Source of the DNA: Microlunatus elymi
Lineage (GTDB): Bacteria > Actinomycetota > Actinomycetes > Propionibacteriales > Propionibacteriaceae
Direction: 5' to 3'
Length of the DNA: 64,000 nucleotides
NCBI RefSeq assembly: GCF_007362775.1
Contig: NZ_CP041692.1
Span: 1,860,001 to 1,924,000, forward strand
Part shown: positions 35,730 to 43,375 of the stretch, in pieces
Layout: each line of letters opens with the position of its first letter
Numbering within the stretch: position 1 is the first letter of the stretch
The notes under the pieces: model-generated
Databases searched by the model: none
Seen by the model: only the letters and a program-made list of their open reading frames with translations
Told to the model about the DNA's origin: nothing
Translations under genes and position numbers: made by a program

Positions 35730-35801
35730 GCCAGGCGGCGCCCGAGGTCGGGACCTCGGGTCCTTGCGCTGCTGTGGGGGCGAAGGTCGAAGCTTGTCGG
35801 C

Positions 35802-36311
35802 ATGTGGACCGAACCGACGCTGGCCGAACGCACCGCGCAGCCGTACGCGGCGATCCGGGTGCGCGTGCCCATGCCGGAGATCGCCCAGGTGGTGCCGCCG
35901 CTGAACGGCGAGGTGTTCGGCTGGCTCGCCGAACACGGCGGCAAACCGACCGGGCCACCGTTCTGGAAGTACAACGTGATCGACATGGAGCGTGAGCTGG
36001 AGATCGAGGCCGGCGTCACCGTCGAGTCCGCGATCAACGCTGACGATCGGGTACGGGGCGGCGTGCTGCCGGCCGGGACGTACGCCACCCTGACGAACAC
36101 CGGCCACCCGGACAGCCTGATGGAGGCGACCGCGGCGCTGCTGGCCTACGGCAACGAACGCGGCTGGTCCTGGGATCGGACCGACGACCCCGATGGCGAT
36201 CGGTGGGGCTGTCGGCTGGAGTTCTACCTGACCGATCCGGACGAGGAACCGGATCTGACGAAGTGGCAGACCGAGCTCGTCTTCCGGCTGCGCGACGGGT
36301 CGCCCGGGTAG
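35802..36311 (+). CDS. GyrI-like small-molecule-binding domain protein
   Basis: 169 aa. Matches the AraC effector-binding/GyrI fold: an N-terminal AIRVRVPMPEIAQVVPP strand, MERELEIEAGVTVES, and GVLPAGTYATLTNTGHPDSL. Such stand-alone domains bind small ligands and some hydrolyse xenobiotics. No partner regulator is adjacent. Confidence 0.8.
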   Translation: MWTEPTLAERTAQPYAAIRVRVPMPEIAQVVPPLNGEVFGWLAEHGGKPTGPPFWKYNVIDMERELEIEAGVTVESAINADDRVRGGVLPAGTYATLTNTGHPDSLMEATAALLAYGNERGWSWDRTDDPDGDRWGCRLEFYLTDPDEEPDLTKWQTELVFRLRDGSPG

Positions 36312-36330
36312 TCCCGGGCGGCGTCGGCGA

Positions 36331-36336
36331 TAGGGT
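36331..36336 (+). promoter_or_regulatory. Candidate -10 hexamer, leaderless start at 36343
   Basis: TAGGGT ends 6 nt before the GTG; no Shine-Dalgarno. Confidence 0.42.
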
Positions 36337-36342
36337 TCGGGC

Positions 36343-37041
36343 GTGGCACGACGGCAACCCGAACAGCAGGCTCCGCCGGTACAACGACTCCGGATTCGGT
36401 ACGCCAAACGCGGCCGGCTCCGGTTCACCAGCCATCGCGACTTCGGCCGCGCCTTCGAACGAGCGCTGCGCCGGGCCGGCATCCCGATGGCGTACTCGTC
36501 CGGGTTCTCGCCGCACCCACGGATCTCGTACGCGACCGCCTCGCCGACCGGCGCCGCCAGTGAGGCCGAGTACCTGGAGATCGCGCTGGCCGAGGTGTGC
36601 GTTCCGGAGAAGGTACGAGACGAACTCGATGCCGCGCTGCCGACCGGTCTGGACGTGCTCGCTGTGGTCGAATCGGACGGTACGTCGCTGGCAGACCGGC
36701 TGACCGGATCGCTGTGGCGGATCGAACTGCCCGGTGTCGACCAGCAGTTGATCGAGGAGGCGGCGGCCGCGTTCCTGGCCGCCGAATCGGCCAGCACCGA
36801 ACGGATGACCAAGAACGGGATGCGCAGCTTCGACGCGCGGGCCGCGGTGGTCCGGCTGGACGTGCTCGCCGGCGCGGTGAGCGTGGTGACCGAGCATCTG
36901 ACTCCGCTGGTCCGCCCCGACGACGTGCTGACGGCGATGACCCGGCTGCGGCCGGCGTTCGCACCGGATCTGCCACAGATCACCCGGCTGCTGCAAGGTG
37001 AGATCGACCACACCACCGGCGAGGTCACCGCGCCGTTCTGA
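36343..37041 (+). CDS. TIGR03936 radical-SAM-associated protein (DUF2344)
   Basis: 232 aa. Begins with RLRIRYAKRGRLRFTSHRDF, followed by RRAGIPMAYSSGFSPHPRIS, both typical. It has no Cys cluster of its own and is thought to work with the TIGR03960 protein, to which it is fused or adjacent in most genomes. Here 3 kb of unrelated genes separate them. GTG start at 36343. Confidence 0.87.
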   Translation: MARRQPEQQAPPVQRLRIRYAKRGRLRFTSHRDFGRAFERALRRAGIPMAYSSGFSPHPRISYATASPTGAASEAEYLEIALAEVCVPEKVRDELDAALPTGLDVLAVVESDGTSLADRLTGSLWRIELPGVDQQLIEEAAAAFLAAESASTERMTKNGMRSFDARAAVVRLDVLAGAVSVVTEHLTPLVRPDDVLTAMTRLRPAFAPDLPQITRLLQGEIDHTTGEVTAPF

Positions 37042-37415
37042 GGCGGCCGGGCCGCTTGCCGATCGCGGCTCGAGAGGACTTTGCGGCGCCCCGGCCGGTA
37101 CTGGTCCGGCCGGGGCGCGGAGGTGTGGGATACTCACTGCAGGCACGGACACGTGCAGGTCGGCCCCTCGGTGGGCCCGGGTCACCGGGTCATCCAGGTC
37201 GATCGGTGTCCGAGGTCGATCTGCAGAACACGTCCCGAGCGGGGTGACAGCTCGCGACCGGGACACGACAGCCAGGACCGCGACGAGCAGCAGGCGCATT
37301 TCCAGCGTCGCTCGACCGCGGCAGGTTGACCCGGAGCGTTCTGCACCGGACAGGCTTTGCGGCACATCGCCGCGTACGACATTCGGCGCGTTTGTCACGC
37401 GCCGAGGAGGACTGG
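37042..37415. other. Long leader region upstream of RNase E
   Basis: 374 bp with no gene. A perfect hairpin (37086-37118) lies near the 5' side and a possible -10 (GATACT, 37129-37134) follows it; no clear -35. The remaining roughly 270 nt would form a long 5' UTR, as expected for RNase E genes that control their own mRNA. Confidence 0.5.
37086..37118. terminator. Perfect GC hairpin after the DUF2344 gene
   Basis: 13-bp perfect arms (GCGCCCCGGCCGG and complement) around a 7-nt loop, 45 nt after the stop. No U tract; likely terminator or mRNA 3' end stabiliser. Confidence 0.55.
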
Positions 37416-38969
37416 ATGCTCGATTCAGAGCCCGAGAACAACACCGCCGGCACCACAGCGACCGGCGCAATCCCGAATCACGACGCGCCGCCCGCGCGTC
37501 CGCGACGGCGGGCGGCCAGCCGCCCGGCCGGACCCCCGACCACCACGGTCCCGACCACGGCAGCTCCGAGCGTCGATGCCCAGCCGGAGAGTCCGGCCGA
37601 GCCGACGACCGAGGCTTCTGCCGCGACCGAGCCGGCCAAGAAGACAGCGAAGAAGGCTGCCGCCAAGAAGACCCCCGCGAAGAAGGCGGCCAGCAAGACG
37701 GCTGCGGCGAAGAAGACCGCGACCAAGAAGACCGCGGCGAAGAAGACGACCGCCAGGAAGACCACCGCGAAGAAGACCGCAGCATCGGGCGAGGCCGACG
37801 AAAGTCTGATCCCCGCCGAGACACCGGTCACCGAGGCACTCACCGCCGATGCTCCGACACCGGCCGAGGCACCCGTCGCGGTGCCGCTGTTCTCCGACGC
37901 TCCGTCGGCCGAGACCGACCAGTCGGCCGAAGCGCCCCGGGCCGAGCCGGCGAAGAAGACGTCGCGTACCCGAAAGACGACGACCAGTAAGCGGACCACC
38001 AGGGCGGTCGCCGCCGAGGATTCCGAGGCGGCCGTGGCAGAACCCGCCGCTGCCGAAGAGGCGCCCCGGCCGGTCGACGCGACATCCGGTGCGGAGACGA
38101 CCGACACGGCGTCGACCGTCGCCGAGTCGTCTGTGACCGCTCCGACCGACACCGAAACCGAGCCGATCGAGGCCGAGTCGACTGAGTCCGAGACGACTGA
38201 GTCCGAGACGGGCGAGTCCGAGTCGGGCGAGTCCGAGCCGGGCGAGTCCGAGCCGGTGGAGACCGACGCGCTGCAGGCGGCGATCGAGTCGGCGCTGAAC
38301 GCGGCACGCGGCCGGCGGGCCGGGTCCGACGAGAGCACCGACTCGCACAGCGATGACGGTGACGCCGAGGACGGGGAAGACGAGTCCGGGGACAACGACG
38401 GCGGCGAGGACCGGCAGGGCGACGGGAACCGTCGCCGCCGTCGCCGGCGTGGTGGACGGCGTCGCCGGCGCGGACGCGATCACGACTCCGACGACTCCGC
38501 CGACACGGACGGCGCCGAGGCCGAGGACGACGGCGACACCGCCGATACACCGGCGCAGGCGAAGCCCTCCGGGGACGCCGCCGACGCCCACGCCGATGCC
38601 ACCGCAGGCACCGCAACCGATGCCACCGCCGAGTCGACCGCGGCCGGGTCCGATCACGAGGACAAATCCGAGGACGAGAACGATCAGGAAGAGGACGGCG
38701 GGCACGACGGCAGCCGCCGCCGGCGTCGCCGTCGGCGCCGTCGCCGGGCGAGGACACCGGCGGTTCGGCCGACGATCCGAGCGACGTCGTGGTCCGGGTC
38801 CGCGAACCCCGCAAGGCATCCGACGAGGTCACCGGCATCGACGGTTCGACTCGGATGGAGGCCAAGCGGCAGCGCCGCCGGGAGGGCCGCGAGGCCGGTC
38901 GCCGCCGCGCGCCGATCATCAGCGAGGCCGAATTCCTGGCCCGCCGGGAGTCGGTCAGCCGGAAGATGA
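37416..38969 (+). CDS. rne: RNase E N-terminal extension, frame broken at about 38757
   Basis: Starts at ATG 37416 with GGAGG 6 nt upstream. It holds the low-complexity extension of actinobacterial RNase E: a Lys/Ala-rich histone-like stretch (from about residue 72, AKKTAKKAAAKKTPAKKAAS), an acidic Glu/Ser repeat, then an Arg run (RRRRRRRRRRR). After 38757 the sequence in this frame becomes nonsense, while the next frame continues GEDTGGSADDPSDVVVRVRE into the catalytic half. A single missing G in CGCCGGGCGAGG explains this. Normally both parts form one protein of about 1000 aa. Confidence 0.8.
   Translation: MLDSEPENNTAGTTATGAIPNHDAPPARPRRRAASRPAGPPTTTVPTTAAPSVDAQPESPAEPTTEASAATEPAKKTAKKAAAKKTPAKKAASKTAAAKKTATKKTAAKKTTARKTTAKKTAASGEADESLIPAETPVTEALTADAPTPAEAPVAVPLFSDAPSAETDQSAEAPRAEPAKKTSRTRKTTTSKRTTRAVAAEDSEAAVAEPAAAEEAPRPVDATSGAETTDTASTVAESSVTAPTDTETEPIEAESTESETTESETGESESGESEPGESEPVETDALQAAIESALNAARGRRAGSDESTDSHSDDGDAEDGEDESGDNDGGEDRQGDGNRRRRRRRGGRRRRRGRDHDSDDSADTDGAEAEDDGDTADTPAQAKPSGDAADAHADATAGTATDATAESTAAGSDHEDKSEDENDQEEDGGHDGSRRRRRRRRRRRARTPAVRPTIRATSWSGSANPARHPTRSPASTVRLGWRPSGSAAGRAARPVAAARRSSARPNSWPAGSRSAGR
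38181..38255 (+). repeat. Five tandem 15-bp units in the RNase E extension
   Basis: Units of the form xxyGAGTCCGAGxCG at 38181, 38196, 38211, 38226 and 38241 encode an E-S-E-(T/S/P)-(T/G) type acidic repeat. Units 1-2 are identical and units 4-5 are identical, so recent duplication is likely. Confidence 0.75.
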
Positions 38970-40414
38970 TCATCCGCCAGCGCGACGATCTGGCTCAGAT
39001 CGCCGTCCTCGAGGACGGCATCCTGGTCGAGCATTACGTCGACCGGGAGAGCGCCAACTCGCTGATCGGCAACGTCTACCTCGGCCGGGTACAGAATGTG
39101 CTGCCGTCGATGGAGGCCGCCTTCATCGACATCGGCCGCGGCCGCAATGCGGTGCTCTACGCCGGCGAGGTCGACTGGGACTCGTACGGGGTCGAGGGCT
39201 CCGACCGCAAGGTCGAGAAGGTGCTGAAGTCCGGCCAGACGGTGCTGGTCCAGGTCACCAAGGATCCGGTCGGCGCCAAGGGCGCCCGGCTCACCAACCA
39301 CGTCTCGATCCCGGGCCGGTACGTCGTCTACGCACCGGGCGGTCACCTGTCCGGCATCTCCCGCAAGCTGCCGGAGAACGAGCGCAAGCGGTTGAAGGAC
39401 ATCCTCGACGGTGCGGTCGCCGAGTCGGCGAGCGTGATCGTCCGGACCGCTGCCGAGGGAGCCTCCGAAGACGAACTCACCCGCGACGTCAACCGGCTGC
39501 AGGCGCAGTGGGAGGACATCGAGAAGAAGGTGAAGAGCGGCAACGCCCCGCAGCTGCTCTACGCCGAGCCCGACCTGACCCTGCGGATCGTCCGCGACCT
39601 CTTCACCGAGGACTTCGCGGAGTTGATCATCCAGGGCAACGGGTCGATGTCGGATGCCTACGACGCGATCGAGGCGTACGTGCAGCATGTCGCGCCACAT
39701 CTGGCGCAGCGGATGAAGCACTGGAATGCGGAGGCCGACGGTGATCTGTTCGGTCACTACCGGCTGGACGAGCAGATCGCCAAGGGGCTGGAACGCAAGG
39801 TGTTCCTGCCGTCCGGTGGATCGTTGATCATCGATCGCACCGAGGCGATGACCGTGATTGATGTGAACACCGGCAAGTTCACCGGCTCCGGCGGCAACCT
39901 CGAGGCCACCATCACCTCCAACAACCTGGAGGCGGCGGAGGAGATCGTCCGGCAGCTGCGGCTGCGCGACATCGGCGGCATCATCGTGATCGACTTCATC
40001 GACATGGTGCTGCCGAACAACCGGGAGCTGCTACTGCGCCGCCTGGTCGAGTGCCTCGGCCGGGATCGGACCCGGCATCAGGTCGCCGAGGTCACCAGTC
40101 TCGGCCTGGTGCAGATGACCCGGAAGCGGATCGGAACCGGACTGCTCGAGGCGTTCAGCACCGAGTGCCCGCACTGCCACGGCCGCGGGGTCGAGCTGCA
40201 CGACGTACCGGTGGCCGACGCGAAGCTCGCCGACGGCGGCGCCCGCGATGATCACGGCGGCGGCCGCAAGCGGCGCAACCGTGGTGGCCGCAAGGGCAAC
40301 GACAAGTCCAGCGACAACAAGACCGGCGACACCAAGGGCGGCGACACCAAGGGCGGCGAGCACAAGGGCGAGGATCACAACAGCGAGGAGAGATCCGAGC
40401 AGCCCGCCCTCTAG
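38789..40414 (+). CDS. rne: Ribonuclease E/G, catalytic half in a separate frame
   Basis: 541 aa from the first GTG of this frame; the natural protein should read through from 37416. RNase E cuts single-stranded mRNA and processes rRNA and tRNA. S1 domain: GNVYLGRVQNVLPSMEAAFI; catalytic Mg2+ aspartates in VIDVNTGKF and IVIDFIDM; zinc-link cysteines in CPHCHGRG. The C-terminus is a Gly/Lys/Asp-rich tail with GDTKG repeats. The catalytic core is intact, so a shortened active enzyme could be made from the internal GTG if the frameshift is real. The TAG stop is part of the -10 hexamer of the next gene. Confidence 0.9.
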   Translation: MVRVREPRKASDEVTGIDGSTRMEAKRQRRREGREAGRRRAPIISEAEFLARRESVSRKMIIRQRDDLAQIAVLEDGILVEHYVDRESANSLIGNVYLGRVQNVLPSMEAAFIDIGRGRNAVLYAGEVDWDSYGVEGSDRKVEKVLKSGQTVLVQVTKDPVGAKGARLTNHVSIPGRYVVYAPGGHLSGISRKLPENERKRLKDILDGAVAESASVIVRTAAEGASEDELTRDVNRLQAQWEDIEKKVKSGNAPQLLYAEPDLTLRIVRDLFTEDFAELIIQGNGSMSDAYDAIEAYVQHVAPHLAQRMKHWNAEADGDLFGHYRLDEQIAKGLERKVFLPSGGSLIIDRTEAMTVIDVNTGKFTGSGGNLEATITSNNLEAAEEIVRQLRLRDIGGIIVIDFIDMVLPNNRELLLRRLVECLGRDRTRHQVAEVTSLGLVQMTRKRIGTGLLEAFSTECPHCHGRGVELHDVPVADAKLADGGARDDHGGGRKRRNRGGRKGNDKSSDNKTGDTKGGDTKGGEHKGEDHNSEERSEQPAL

Positions 40415-40417
40415 ATT
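40412..40417 (+). promoter_or_regulatory. Candidate -10 hexamer of the ferredoxin reductase gene, overlapping the rne stop
   Basis: TAGATT ends 6 nt before the ATG at 40424; its TAG is the stop codon of RNase E. Same geometry as at 9421. Confidence 0.5.
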
Positions 40418-40423
40418 GGCCCC

Positions 40424-41926
40424 ATGAAGCCACTGGTGGTTGCAGTCGTCGGAGCCGGGCCGTCGGGGATCTACGCCGCCGAGGCGTTGACCCAGCAGAG
40501 CGAGATCCCGGTGCAGGTGGCGGTGATCGACAAACTGCCGGTGCCGTTCGGGCTGGTGCGGTACGGGGTGGCGCCGGACCATCCGAGCATCCGCTCCATC
40601 CGCAACACCCTGGAGCGGACGCTGGATCGCGACGACGTCAGCTTCTTCGGCAACGTCGCGATCGGCCGGGACCTGAGTGTCGAGGAGTTGCGTGGGGTCA
40701 CCGATGCGGTGATCTACGCGTACGGCGCGGCCAGCGATCGGCATCTGGAGGTGCCGGGTGAGGAACTGGTCGGCAGCATCGCCGCCCCGGACCTGGTCGC
40801 CTGGTACTGCGGCAATCCGGACGTCCATCCGGAGACGTCGCCGAGCGGTCGGCAGTCGGCAGCCCCGATCGCCGAACACACCCGGTTCGCCGAACACAAC
40901 CCGATCGAGGACCTGATCACCGACACCACCCAGGCCGTGGTGGTCGGTGCCGGCAACGTGGCCCTGGACGTACTCCGAGTGTTGATCAAGAACACCGACG
41001 AGCTTGACAGCACGGACATGGCCGACGAGGTGCTGGGCGTGCTGGCCAAGAAGTCGATCACCGACGTGCACCTGCTGGCGCGCCGTGGTCCGGCCTGGAC
41101 CGCCTTCACCACCAAGGAACTACGCGAGCTGGGCAAGCTGGACGACGTCGATCTGATCTTGGACCCGGCCGAATTCGATCTTGATCCGGCCAGCCAGGAC
41201 AAGATCAACACCGACAAGATCGCCACCCGGAACCTGGCCGCGATGCTGGACTGGCTGCAGCGCACGCCGAGCGGCGCCGGACGTCGGATCCACCTGCACT
41301 TCTGGACCCGGCCGACCAAGATCATCGGCACCGATCGCGTCGAGCGGGTCGAGCTGGAGCGGACCGAACTGAACGCCGAGGGTCGACTGGTCGCGGCGGG
41401 CCCGTTGTCGCCGATCGACGCTCAGTTGGTTGTCCGCTCGGTCGGCTATCGGGGCACCCCGCTGGACAGTGTCCCGTACGAGGCTGCGACCGGTCGGGTG
41501 CCGCACGCCGGCGGGCACGTGATCCGCGACGGCGAATTCTCGCCGGACGAGTACGTGACCGGCTGGATCAAGCGCGGCCCCACCGGGGTGATCGGAACCA
41601 ACAAATCCGACGCGGTGGAGACGGTGCACGCGCTGCTGCGGGATGTCGCCGACGAGGCACTGGCCGCCGATCACGACATCAACGAGTTAAGGGACCTGCT
41701 GGCCGCCCGCGGTGTGACACCACTCGATCTTGTGGCTTGGCATCGGATCGACGCCGCCGAGCTGGCCCGCGGTCAGGGTCACGGCCGCGACCGCACCACC
41801 ATCGCCCACCGCTCCGAACTCCTCGCCGCCGCCGAAGGAGCCGACTTGTCAGTCGGTGGTTTGCCTATAGCCAAACCACCGACTGACAACTCGGCGGAGG
41901 ACGCGGGTCAGGGGCGGATACGGTAG
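40424..41926 (+). CDS. fprA: Ferredoxin--NADP+ reductase, FprA/adrenodoxin-reductase type
   Basis: 500 aa. FAD site GAGPSGIYAAEAL at the N-terminus, DKLPVPFGLVRYGVAPDHP signature, NADP site VVGAGNVALDVLR, and SVGYRGTPLDSVPYE near the C-terminal half. It moves electrons between NADPH and ferredoxins. The last about 25 residues (LSVGGLPIAKPPTDNS) are encoded by a perfect palindrome that looks like an acquired repeat, and the gene overlaps the convergent DUF1772 gene by 19 nt. Confidence 0.92.
   Translation: MKPLVVAVVGAGPSGIYAAEALTQQSEIPVQVAVIDKLPVPFGLVRYGVAPDHPSIRSIRNTLERTLDRDDVSFFGNVAIGRDLSVEELRGVTDAVIYAYGAASDRHLEVPGEELVGSIAAPDLVAWYCGNPDVHPETSPSGRQSAAPIAEHTRFAEHNPIEDLITDTTQAVVVGAGNVALDVLRVLIKNTDELDSTDMADEVLGVLAKKSITDVHLLARRGPAWTAFTTKELRELGKLDDVDLILDPAEFDLDPASQDKINTDKIATRNLAAMLDWLQRTPSGAGRRIHLHFWTRPTKIIGTDRVERVELERTELNAEGRLVAAGPLSPIDAQLVVRSVGYRGTPLDSVPYEAATGRVPHAGGHVIRDGEFSPDEYVTGWIKRGPTGVIGTNKSDAVETVHALLRDVADEALAADHDINELRDLLAARGVTPLDLVAWHRIDAAELARGQGHGRDRTTIAHRSELLAAAEGADLSVGGLPIAKPPTDNSAEDAGQGRIR
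41840..41895. repeat. Long palindrome inside the fprA 3' end
   Basis: 17-bp perfect arms (41846-41862 and 41873-41889) around a 10-nt loop, extended by 5 more pairs (GCCGA/TCGGC) past a single C-C mismatch. It encodes the last residues of the reductase and lies at the convergent junction, so it can serve as terminator for both genes. Shares the 13-mer GCCGACTTGTCAG with the hairpin at 44318. Confidence 0.8.
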
Positions 41927-42405
41927 GCGAGTAGCGCGATGCAGCCGGCGACGAAGGCGGCGGTGTGTAGCCCGGCGCGGATCACGTTGGCCTTGTTCCA
42001 CGGCGCCTCGAAGTGTGCCCGGGCGGCTGCCAGGGCGCCGGGGTCAGCGGTCGCGGCAACGGTCGCCAGGCCGTTGTTCAGCGGGACGTTGATCACCGAG
42101 GTGACGATCACCGCGGCCAGGAAAAGCACCGCCGAGGCAATGGCCCACGGCATTGCCGCGGTGTTCCGGGAGATCAGCACCATGATCATCGCGATCACCG
42201 CGAGCGCCAGTCCGCCGCCGAAGCAGAAGCCGAACCAGCCGTTCAGGATCACCACGTTGATCTTGTTCATCACGGTCACGAAGGTCTTGTCGTCGACCGT
42301 TCGCAGGGCCGGCATCACCGAGTAGGCGTAGCCCCAGAACAGACCCGCGGTCAGGCCGGAGGTGATCGCGGCCAGCACCAAACTGATCTTGGTCAGCGCG
42401 TTCAT
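41908..42405 (-). CDS. DUF1772 family membrane protein
   Basis: 165 aa with four helices (LVLAAITSGLTAGLFWGYAY, ALAVIAMIMVLI, IASAVLFLAAVIVTSVINV, LHTAAFVAGCIALLAY). The VPLNNGLA and APWNKANVIR motifs are typical of DUF1772/anthrone oxygenase-like proteins. ATG overlaps the stop of the NmrA-like gene by 4 nt, so the two form one operon under the divergent AraC regulator. Confidence 0.84.
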   Translation of the reverse strand: MNALTKISLVLAAITSGLTAGLFWGYAYSVMPALRTVDDKTFVTVMNKINVVILNGWFGFCFGGGLALAVIAMIMVLISRNTAAMPWAIASAVLFLAAVIVTSVINVPLNNGLATVAATADPGALAAARAHFEAPWNKANVIRAGLHTAAFVAGCIALLAYRIRP

Positions 42406-43283
42406 CGGGCCACCTCGTCCCAGACGCCGGTGCCAGCGGTACGACCCGCGAAGTCGGCGAAGCTGGTCGCCTCCCGCCCCAGCGCCTGGCGGACGCCGTC
42501 GACCGGCTCAGCGTTGCGGCCGTCCAGCACGGTGCCGAACAGGTAGCCGAGCAACTGCCCGACCTCGTCGGGTACGCCGTACGTCGCCAGCTGAGCAAGG
42601 TAGTCGTCCAACGGCACGGTGATGTAGTTGATCTTGCGTCCGGTGGCCCGGGTTGTCTCCCGTACGGCTTCGGCGAACGTGATCGACCGCGGCCCCGTCA
42701 GCTCATACAACTGATTCTTGTGGCGATCCTCGAGCAGGGCCGCTACCGCGACGTCGGCGATGTCGTCGGCGTCCACGAACGGCTCGGGCACCTCCGTCGC
42801 CGGCAGCACCACCTCGCCCGCCAGCACGCCGTCCAGCAGGTAGTCCTCGCTGAAGTTCTGCATGAACCAGCTGCAGCGCAGGATGGTGTGCTCGATGCCG
42901 GACTGCTCGACGACCTGCTCGCAGGCCCGAGCCTCCGGCTCACCCCGACCGGAGAGCAGCACGATCCGGCGGACACCTGCGAGCTTGGCCTGCCGACAGA
43001 ATTCGGTGATGTCACCGACCGAACCCGGCACCGCTAGATCGGGTTGATAGCTGAGGTAGACGGCGTCGCAACCGGCGAGGGCTGCGGCCCAGCCGGCCGG
43101 CTCGGTCCAGTCGAAGGACGGTTCGGCCCGCCGGGACCCGATCCGTACCGTGAGGTCGTCGTGGCGACGGAGTCGATCGGCGACCCGGCGACCGGTCTTG
43201 CCGGTGCCGCCGAGGACGAGGACGGTACGGGTCGCGGTCGAACCGGCGGTGCCGGCGGTATTTGTCGTGGTGGTGTTCGTCAT
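42402..43283 (-). CDS. NAD(P)-binding NmrA/SDR-a5-type oxidoreductase
   Basis: 293 aa. Rossmann motif GGTGKTGRRVADRL near residue 25, then the NmrA-like core (LLSGRGEPEARACEQVVEQS, ILRCSWFMQNFSEDYLLDG, FVDADDIADVAVAAL). Members are atypical short-chain reductases, often quinone reductases or redox sensors; the Tyr-x3-Lys of classical SDRs is not evident. First gene of a two-gene operon divergent from an AraC regulator, a frequent arrangement. Confidence 0.85.
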   Translation of the reverse strand: MTNTTTTNTAGTAGSTATRTVLVLGGTGKTGRRVADRLRRHDDLTVRIGSRRAEPSFDWTEPAGWAAALAGCDAVYLSYQPDLAVPGSVGDITEFCRQAKLAGVRRIVLLSGRGEPEARACEQVVEQSGIEHTILRCSWFMQNFSEDYLLDGVLAGEVVLPATEVPEPFVDADDIADVAVAALLEDRHKNQLYELTGPRSITFAEAVRETTRATGRKINYITVPLDDYLAQLATYGVPDEVGQLLGYLFGTVLDGRNAEPVDGVRQALGREATSFADFAGRTAGTGVWDEVAR

Positions 43284-43306
43284 GGCCCTAACTCAACCAA
43301 GACTCC

Positions 43307-43354
43307 GAGCGTTGCGACATGGTTGTGCCGCTCAGCTTCATCATCGAAACGCTC
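43307..43354. promoter_or_regulatory. Inverted repeat in the divergent AraC/NmrA promoter
   Basis: GAGCGTT (43307-43313) and AACGCTC (43348-43354) are perfect complements 34 nt apart, about three helical turns, between the divergent genes. They could be half sites for the AraC-type regulator. Confidence 0.4.
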
Positions 43355-43362
43355 ACTTGCGG

Positions 43363-43368
43363 TAGGGT
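43363..43368 (+). promoter_or_regulatory. Candidate -10 hexamer of the AraC gene
   Basis: TAGGGT ends 7 nt before the ATG at 43376. Confidence 0.45.
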
Positions 43369-43375
43369 GGCGCTC

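Noticed and set aside
37425-38819. 464-aa Gly/Leu/Arg-rich open frame antisense to the RNase E extension
   Set aside because: Low-complexity mirror of the repeated Lys/Glu codons on the plus strand; not a protein family.
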